A stretch of 64,000 nucleotides of DNA from Colocasia esculenta (taxonomy: Eukaryota > Streptophyta > Magnoliopsida > Alismatales > Araceae). The stretch lies in NCBI GenBank assembly GCA_014218235.1, contig CM024759.1:12168712-12232711 (forward strand), in the 5' to 3' direction. Under the pieces are notes generated by a model, which worked only from the letters and a program-made list of their open reading frames with translations, was not told the DNA's origin and ran no database searches. Below are positions 55,966-64,000 of the stretch, in pieces; within the stretch, counting starts at the first letter, position 1, and every line of letters starts with the position of its first letter. Both the position numbers and the translations under genes were made by a program.

Positions 55966-58900
55966 TCTCCATTTCATCTTCAGATGCTGGGGATATATCA
56001 AATTTGTCATTGACAACTTCATTATCATATTCATTTTGATCACTAGTATGTTCCTGTTCATTAGAGTCCCCTAACTCTATTTCATTTTCTTATGGATCGA
56101 CGTCTTCCACTTCATTCTCATTAGATAAAGAAAGTTGCTCCACAAATTCATTTTCATTAAAAGTAGGTAACTCTATATCATCAGTCAAGTCTAATTGAAA
56201 GAATTCGGCATTCACATCCAACTCTACTGTTTCAGTCAAATCCAACTCATAATCTGAGAAAAGCCTTGTCTTAACCTTGCAAACTACCCACCAATAATTT
56301 CTTTATTTATTTCTAGATGATGGATACTTTGTATAATAGACTTGTTGGGCTTGTGTGGTCAAAATAAATGGATCATAAGTATTTAATTTGGACTTATGTC
56401 TGATATCGACAATCTTATATGTTGTGTCATTTCGAACAGAATTAGGATCAAATGCAATGACACTTAAACAAAAATATATGGTTGTCATTTTTAAGATAGT
56501 GTAATTTTAAGATCTCTTCAATAATACCATAATAATCACATTCATTTTCATTATATGTACTTCCTTTCACACATACCTCATTGTTCATCGTTGACTTATT
56601 CTTTCTATATTGTCTAGTGTGAAATATATATCCATTCATAATAAATGCTGGATATGTGTGTGCAACTTTCGATGGGCCATAACTTATCTCACGAATTCTT
56701 TGATTAGTAGTGAAACCTTTTTCACCTACATATAGAGAGCACACTAGTCAAAAATTGACATTGGCCTTACGAGAAGTAAGAGTAATTATGCTTACATGAT
56801 ATTTCAGTCAAGAAGCCAATGATTTCTCTTGTTCTTTTTCAACCTTCACGTTAGTGAGATATGGACATCTTTGGATTAATTCTGAGTTAAATTGTTTGTA
56901 TTAAGAATATTAGAGCATTATAAATGGAATGAAAAATAAGAATAAGTTATGGACACAACGTAATGTGAGCAGAACACTTACACAACATAAGATTCAAACT
57001 CAATACAATTTAAAAGAATATAAATCTCTGTGATGTGCAACTCTTTATCATTTAGTATCCGACTCAAAGAATGTCTATATGCATGACCAGGATACTTAAA
57101 TATAGAGAGCTGGTCGGACTGAACGGATTCTCCCCCATCATCATTACGTGGTGGTCGAGTACGACATGTTTGTATCTCAGGTTCAAAGTATATCAAACAA
57201 AAATTTGATTTTTCTTCCATAATGTACGCCACCGTAATGGAACCCTCTACCTTTGCTTTGTTACAAACTTTCATTTTCAATTCATGCATGCACCTACAAG
57301 ACTGTTAATAGGATAATGACAAACATATCACAAGAGATAGAATTATAAGGAAAAAAAAAAAATACCTCTCAAATAGATACATCCATCTAAATTATACTGG
57401 CCCTCCTACTTTAGCCTCGTATGGTAGGTGCATAAGCAAGTGCTCTATTGAATCGAAGAATGCAGGTGGAAATATCTTCTCCAATCTACAAATTAGCATG
57501 ATCACATTCCGTTCAATAGTTTCCACCTGATACCTTAACTTTGATGCACCCAAAATCTTGAAAAATTAACTTAACTCTATGACAGCTCCCCATATCGACT
57601 TCGACAACATATCACGAAATACAATGGGTAGCAACCTCTGCATAAACACATGACAATCATGACTTTTCATTACATATATTTTCCCCTCATTTGCATTCAC
57701 GCAATGAGCAATGTTGGGCACATAACCATTTGAAAATCTCAATTGTCTTAGCCAAAAGTAGACTTCTTTAATCTGTGCAGCTCCAAGGGCGTAAATTACT
57801 TTCGGTTTAACTGTTGTACCATTTCTATCAAGAAGTTTCAGTTCTTGATGTTTATAAAGTATTTTCAAATCCAAATGGGCTTCCACATTGTCTTTTTTTT
57901 GCCTTTTATGTCCATAATGGTGTTGAACACATTGTCAAAGACATTTTTCTCAACATGCATGACGTTGAGGTTGTGTTGTATAAGAAGAGTTGACCAATGA
58001 GGTAATTCCCAGAAGATACTATTTTTGACCCAGTTGTGATCCTTGCCAATCCAGTGAGTTGTCTTGTGTTGCTTGACAATTGTGCTATATCTGGTAAGTT
58101 TTGTACCATTGCCGCTAAATGTGGACTAGACAACCATTCAAAATCAACTTCTTCCACTTCAATTTTATTATTTAAGAATGCATCTTTTTGCCTTCTAAAA
58201 GGATGGTCCCTTGGGAGAAATCGTCGATGATAATCAAACCAGCATGACTTGCCACCATACTTAAGTACAAATGATTTGGTATTGTCCATATAGTAAGGAC
58301 ATGCTAGTTTTCCTTGGAGTCTCTAGCCAGATAACATTCCATATGCTGGAAAGTCACTTATCGTCCACATCAATGCAGCCTTCATAGTAAAATTTTACTT
58401 TCGAGATGCATCATAGATAGTAACTCCATCGGTCCATAACAATTTCAACTCATCAATCAATGGCCTGAGATATATGTCTAATTTTTTTACAGGACTGTTT
58501 GGGCTAGGGATCAATAAGGATAGAAATATATGCTCTCGTTTCATGCACATGTTCGGCGGAAGGTTATATGGTGTCACGAAAATTGGTCAACTAGAGTAAG
58601 AAGTCACTGAACCTTCAAATAGATTGAAACCATCAATACATAAACCTAACCTCAATTACGTGACTCTTTTGAGAAACTAGGGTGCACACGGTTGAAGTGA
58701 CTCCAAGCTTGGTATATGGAGGATGGATGATTATATTTTGTTCACGACGTACTCTTTCTGCATGCCATCTCATATGTTGAGCTATCTTTGATGACATATA
58801 CATTCGCTGCAGTCTCGGTGTGAGGGGAAAATACCTCAATGACATATATGGTATATCTTTTTGCCTTGAATTGTCCCCGCTCTTAGGCTTGAATCTATCA

Positions 58901-59418
58901 TGACCATACTGGAATATGATACCTTATTTTTATCCTCTTTATAATATAACATGCAATGATTAGGACATGCATCTATTTTCTCATATCCAAGCCCTAAGTC
59001 ATTGACCATCTTCTTTGCACGGTAAAAATTATCAGGCAACTTCTCATCTTGTGGCAACATACTTTTGATATTGAGCAACAAACGATTAAAATAAATCTCA
59101 CTGAAGTGAAATTCAGATTTCAAGTTCAATAACTGTGAGATCGCAGACAGTCGAGAGTGCAGATTTTGACATCCATTCCACAATGTCTCATCAGTATCCT
59201 TAAGTAGCTGATAAAATCTTTTAGCTATCTTATTTGGCGGTTCTTCAGTGTGTACATGCTCCTCATCAACATTGAATCCTAGACCAGTAGCATCTATGAC
59301 CATATCAACGTACAAACTTCCACTTCCAATATTGGTAGTCTCATACGACCTTAATCTTTCACCATGACATGTCCAGTTTGTATAATCTTTAACAAACCCC
59401 TTTCTGTATAAATGACAT
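55966..59418 (-). pseudogene. CACTA TNPD transposase (Tnp2 / Transposase_21, DUF4218, DUF4216)
   Basis: Start near 59416-59418 (MSFIQKGFVKDYTNWTCHGE). Tnp2 text: IAKRFYQLLKDTDETLWNGC, FYRAKKMVNDLGLGYEKIDA, CPNHCMLYYKEDKNK (58836-59315), then LRYFPLTPRLQRMYMSSKIA and KYGGKSCWFDYHRRFLPRDH (57906-58289). DUF4218-like: VMKSHDCHVFMQRLLPIVF and FFDSIEHLLMHLPYEAKVGG (57360-57886). DUF4216-like: SIFKYPGHAYRH (56978-57289), ECDYYGIIEEILKL and DPFILTTQAQQVYYTKYP (56300-56744). It ends in the acidic tail shared with copy 1. Many frameshifts and stops (for example TAA after GGPV, TGA after SLAS). It would cut and join CACTA ends. Confidence 0.88.
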
Positions 59419-59730
59419 TGTACCTCTCATGTTATAAGCCACTTCAAGTTCTTGCAGATTAGACAAGGACATCAGATACGACTCTCACAATCCACAGCTT
59501 CAATAGGATTTCTCAATGCAAACTGAATGAACATCTTAACTCTATTTTTAAATTCCAAAAACACCACCTAATTAACTACTCTACGGTACATCCATGAACG
59601 ATCTTCAGACATTTTTCTTGTGCAAATTATATGTTAACACATAAAAATTTAACCCATTCCTCACATAGTCCAACATAGCCATTTTAAATAGGAAGGAGCT
59701 GTTATTTAGATTTTTACTTTTTAACCCATC

Positions 59731-60002
59731 TGTGAAGGTTTGATCGCACGATTAATTACTATATGTGTTGTGTTATTTGCTAAAATTTTTGATAGTATCT
59801 CTCCACACCTCTTTGATATACCACAAAATATTTATTGATTCAGAAATATTCTTAAACACTTACTAGTAAGTGGTTAAGAAAATATTCAAAATCAATAAAG
59901 GTATATCAGAGAGGAGTGAGAAGACGCAACCGAAATTTTCAACAAAGAACACAAACACATATAGTAATTAATCACCTAAGTGCGATCAAACATTCACAAA
60001 CT
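59731..60002. repeat. Foldback (long inverted repeat), about 272 bp
   Basis: Arms of about 125 bp (TGTGAAGGTTTGATCGCAC... and ...GTGCGATCAAACATTCACA) are reverse complements with scattered mismatches and meet at the perfect palindrome CACTTACTAGTAAGTG (about 59860-59875). It could be a foldback MITE. No clear TSD. Confidence 0.8.
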
Positions 60003-61645
60003 GTCCAAACGGGACAATTCAAGATTTTGAGCTAGATATACACATTCTCATCATTCAAAATGAGAATATGCAGATCAATCCTAAAGTCTTGAATGGAAAT
60101 GTTCATTGACATAGGCTTAACATGCTCTTTTAAGATGTGTGCAATGTTAGGTTGCATCCATGTATTTCAGCTCACATACAACACCCAATTAATTAAATAT
60201 TGACAAGATATTAACACACTCTAAAAATAATAAAAAATAGGTATTCTAAAAACTCTATACATATAAAAAAATATCAACAAGCACATAAAACAAATAAGAT
60301 TGACTTTGTGCTGATGACTGTTCAACATGAAAGTTAGAAAGCATATTCAACAAGAAAGTCAGAAAGGAAATTTACAAAATTAGAAGTCAAATTTACATAA
60401 CATCCAACACATTCATAAGGGTAAAAACTCAAATACAGTAGGATGCTATTTAACTTAACTATTTATGATCCTGCAGGTGTGCATGTAACAACTTGTGCAG
60501 AGCATATATAGAAAACTAACAAAAATGGGTACCAAAAAGCTGATATTGTACCTTATGTTTGATATTTTCTTTATCAGGCCTTCAAAGGCAAATTAAGAGC
60601 TTGGCATAGTTTTTTTTTTTCATGTTTTCTTCCTACAGTCGTGTTTCCAAACTGGTTGTGTCCTTAATAGTTTCAAGTCCTGGGACAGACTACGAGATGG
60701 ATCTGGAGATTATGAACCATGCCAATGTATAAGTTGCTTGTCCCGCAGCATGATGATACGTCAACGTATAAGTTGCTTATTTGCTACCAAGGTATATGAG
60801 GGACTGGAGTTATGAAAACCTTCAGCTGACCAAGAGAGAAGGGAATAGAAGATTATTAATGGTGCGAAAGGTAAAAGTCGAGGGTCAATGGAAGCAGTAG
60901 AAATCATGCATGGGTTTATGTCATATATTCCATGGTATCAAATGAGGCCGCGCGCATGCATCTTTCTCCCCTGCCCCTTGCAACAGGATTCTGTAAGGGG
61001 TTTGCTCCCCCATATACAATGGTTGCCAAGATTAGAACACAGAGGATGGAAACAAACAAAAAAAATACTCGCCTAAACCCTGTTGTGTTGCCCATACATG
61101 TAGCACGGCGTCAAGCCAACCTTTGCCCTGATCAGAGTGGGCACCTGCACATCAATTTTCTCTCCAGGGCGACCAACACCTGTGGATCGGATGTGAACAT
61201 CATCAGAATCTCATGGTACATTCAGGTTAGACTCAACTCAGTTTACAGGTAAGGCAAGTGCGCCCGGTGTTTGTCGTAGTACACCCATCACACACAAGAA
61301 GTACCACGGACAAGAATATCTTCTGTCAAATGCTTACACAGGGTATAATTATCGCAACATGTAATGTTACAAAAGAGGGGCACACCTGGGCTTCTGCCAA
61401 CCCAAATAATGCAAACGATCGAGCTCCAAGTACTTAACCTATATACATATAAGTCCCTTTTTCTATTAGAATTTTGAGTAATCTCTCAACTATTAATTTG
61501 TGTTAAACTTTCTGAGAATCAATATACTGCCAAATATTTTCGAGTTTGAAGGCCCCACTGAGGATAATAACTTTCCTATATAGGGACTGTTCAGATAAAA
61601 CATTACAAATCGTGAGCTCCAAACTTAATTAACCTACGAGTTTAT
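60003..61645. other. Intergenic, no gene seen
   Basis: AT-rich, with a less AT-rich patch at 60880-61260 whose open frames match nothing. CCATGGTATCAAATGAGGCC (60931-60950) resembles a degenerate primer site but has no LTR beside it. Confidence 0.4.
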
Positions 61646-62884
61646 TGTTGAGTTGTGTGTTTTGATGATGACATTTTGTACAGAATCTGATGTCATATTA
61701 TATATATGTGGAAGATTGTTGAGTTATGTATTCATTTAGATGATGACTAAAAAATTTCATGTTGATGATGTCTATACACTCATACTTTGATTTTAATGAT
61801 GACTACAACATTTGGTTGTGGATGATGTCCAAACACTCATACTTTGATTTTTATGATGACATAATGTATATATTACAATGATGACTAAACAACATATTTT
61901 GATACTTAATATTTTATACTTTAATGATAATGACATGGTTTAATCGTTCACTCTTCATATATATAGGCTTACAAAGTTTTGTCAAAGTAGTGTCGACTCT
62001 AGTTGAAGGTCAGGTCGACACTAGCTACCAGTTAAGTTGACTCTAGTTGAAAATCAGGTCGACACACAAAGTCTGCCTAGTAAGCTCCTAAAGAACAATT
62101 TACAATAGTGTCCACACTAGTTAAAAGTCAGGTCGACACTAGCTGCTAGTCAGGTCGACTCTAGTTGAAGGTCAAGTCGACACTAGTGTCCTACTAGTAA
62201 GTTGAAACTGATTCTTGGTCAGTAGTGTCGACACACATGCAAACTAGTGTCGACACAGATTGCGTGAAAACTCAGAATCACAAAGGGTATGATATCCAAT
62301 GGCTGTGATTTATCTCTGGAGACTGTTTGGGAGATCCTCTTATTATTAAAATACCCTTTCATCCAAGTGGCAATGAGAAGAAGGATCTTTGGACATGTGG
62401 CAACCTTGGGTGAACCCTAGGTTTTTGTGCACATCTCTCTCACGTAAAAATGACTACACAGAGGCTATAAAAGGTCTCTTGTCTCATCTGGAGCAGCCAT
62501 CCATCGAATCCATCACAGAGGATGTGGGGATCAAGGCTAAGCAGTGGGAGAAAGTGTTGGAGTGCTGCAAGAGGAGCAGATCAAGGAGAAGAGCAGCAGA
62601 GCTGAGAAAAAGAAGCAATCGTGTAAAAGAAGAGCAGTAGAGGAAGAAGGAGTAGTCATGCAAAGGAGAAGCAGCAGAGCTGATAAGTAGAAGTAGATAT
62701 GAAGGATGGTGGAAGAGGAAGCTTGTGCAAGAGCAGATGCACGAAGCTCAACATCTGTGGAAGAACTCAAGAGCATCAACTCAGATATGAATTTATCTGT
62801 AAATTAAATTTGAAATAGAGTATAGCGAATTGAGGCTGATTTGAAGGAGTTCAGATCAAATTGGTTAAGAAGCACAACCTGATT
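61646..62884 (+). repeat. SIRE-type LTR, 3' truncated, with GTCGAC palindromes
   Basis: It starts TGTTGAGTTGTGTGTTTTGATGATGAC, the SIRE LTR opening, and the opening is repeated at 61717. A cluster of AGTGTCGAC and GGTCGACACTAG motifs fills 61990-62260. A TATA box CTATAAAAG lies at 62465-62473. It breaks off at a Ty3-like LTR fragment. Confidence 0.72.
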
Positions 62885-63287
62885 GTAATGACCTGACCTC
62901 CCGGACCCCCGCCAGGGATCCCGAAGTTCGCGTTGCCACCTACGGATTCGAAGACCCAGAAGGGTTAGAAGAAATAGTCTACTGAGATATGTACTAAATT
63001 TATATAACTATAACAACTATACAATGTGTCCCAAGTAAAAGCACAGGTACAAGAAGAAAGATGTAGTCTTTAAGGGGCATACCCCAAGAACTTGCAAAGC
63101 ACAACTCTCAACTCACTCAAGTACAAGAGCTCACAACACTCACTATCACTGCGGCTGACAACACACGGCGCCACAACTGCCTCCACAACCCGTCCGACAC
63201 TGACCTCCCACGACGATGAGCCCCTAGCAGAAGGAAGTAGGGCGTGAGCCTCACGAACAACGCACAGTAGGGATTACCAGTCTCTCA
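62885..63287 (-). repeat. Fragment of a Ty3-type LTR, minus orientation
   Basis: TGTAATGACCTGACCTCCCG at the left and GTGAGCCTCACGAACAACG at the right resemble the 3' end region of the LTR at 2473 (for example GTGAGTCTAAAAGACTCCGC). It is bounded by SIRE-type LTR sequence on both sides. Confidence 0.5.
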
Positions 63288-64000
63288 TGTTGGGTTGAGT
63301 GTGTTTTGGAATTTCCTAAAATTGTATTTTAATGATGACCAATGAACATCACTCATACTTTGATTTTGATGATGACATATTGTGATTTTAATGATGACAT
63401 ACTTTGATTTTGATGATGACATGTTGTGATTTCAATACTTAATGGGTGGAACATGTTAATGTTCAAACAACATATTTTTGATGTTTAATATCTCATATTT
63501 TAATGACAATATCTTGTACTAATGGCTTATGTGTTAAATTTTCAGGAATATCCAGATTTTGTCATGGTAGTGTCGACACAGTCCCAGGCAGTGTCGACAC
63601 TGGGTCAGAATCCCTGAAGCAATTTCATAAAGACAGGGTTCACTGTGTCGACACAGTCTTAGGCAGTGTCGACACTAGTCCCAGTCTCCAGAAGACCCAG
63701 TTGCCTGACTGGGACAGTGTGTCGACACAGTCCCAGGCAGTGTCGACACTAGTCTCAGTTCCCAGAAGAACAGTTTTGCAGAAATGGGATAGTGTGTCGA
63801 CACACTCCCTGGTGGTGTCGACACACTCCGGCTGAAACTCAAAAACGTGAATTTCTCTGGACACGTGGCTGCTTGGGAATCAAGGGATTTGACCTAGGTT
63901 TCCATGCCCATGCACCCCAAGGCACTTTATGGACATATGGGGCTATAAATACCCATGCTCCTTGTACCCCAAAGGGAAGAGAGCCCACACACTTCCTGAA
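63288..64000 (+). repeat. SIRE-type LTR with GTGTCGACAC palindromes, runs off the window
   Basis: It starts TGTTGGGTTGAGTGTG, with TTTTAATGATGACC nearby. Eight copies or near-copies of the palindrome AGTGTCGACACT lie at 63565-63830, alternating with CAGTCCCAGGC. A TATA box CTATAAAT lies at 63943-63950. Confidence 0.75.

Larger units (their letters stand above)
53236..59422 (-). mobile_element. CACTA (En/Spm) transposon copy 2, with TNPD and TNPA homologues
   Basis: It contains the same TNPA-like gene and flanking array sequence as copy 1, and in addition the whole TNPD transposase to its right. The left end is cut inside the tandem array, without subterminal repeats or terminus. No right terminus (CTTGTAGTG-like) was found up to 61600. 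Both genes carry stops and frameshifts. Confidence 0.82.

Noticed and set aside
60931..60950. Possible primer binding site CCATGGTATCAAATGAGGCC
   Set aside because: It differs from the tRNA complement in key positions and has no LTR boundary beside it.

Overview
The window is nuclear DNA of a flowering plant. GT-AG introns, TATA-driven LTRs, a PPR gene and a plant-specific serine-rich gene support this. The GC-rich 5' half of the PPR gene suggests a monocot, but the clade is only a guess. Most of the sequence is transposable elements at different stages of decay. I am confident of only two host genes: a PPR protein gene (32232-33749, minus) and a small serine-rich-like protein gene (51453-51746, minus) with a 5'UTR intron and a TATA box. 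I found no tRNA gene, rRNA gene, CRISPR array or virus.

Layout. 1-5850: 5' part of a minus-strand Ty3 chromovirus-like element with a long LTR; its gag holds a 77-bp GT-AG insertion. 5860-8263: LTR-like sequence on plus. 8640-9660: dead LINE. 9956-11658: non-autonomous hAT with 8-bp TSDs carrying a GeBP-like gene fragment. 13232-18995: CACTA copy 1, with subterminal repeats, a 2.9-kb tandem array of about 357-bp units and a broken TNPA-like gene. 19253-21407: solo SIRE-type LTR (TSD AATAA). 22910-31791: structurally complete Ty1/Copia element (TSD GGGAT, 1.49-kb LTRs) with at least three frameshifts. 32232-33749: PPR gene, lying between that Copia element (435 bp past the stop) and a 558-bp hAT (194 bp before the ATG). 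35211-46770: nested and rearranged SIRE-type, Ty3 and Copia LTR pieces plus a SIRE gag relic. 46771-53200: the least repetitive part, containing the serine-rich gene. 53236-59422: CACTA copy 2, with TNPD and TNPA homologues, both broken. 59731-60002: foldback. 61646-64000: two SIRE-type LTRs and a Ty3 LTR fragment.

The host genes show no common pathway. The internal logic lies in the mobile elements. The two CACTA copies complement each other as evidence: copy 1 keeps a terminus, the subterminal repeats and a large array; copy 2 keeps the transposase. Several unrelated LTR families carry clusters of short palindromes centred on CG (ATCGAT, GTGTCGACAC, TTGGTCGACCAA, CTTCG...CGAAG), usually upstream of the LTR TATA box. 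That recurring architecture, the tandem microexons in the CACTA TNPA gene, the covarying hairpins in the Copia leader and the intron-like insertion in a Ty3 gag are the most unusual things here.
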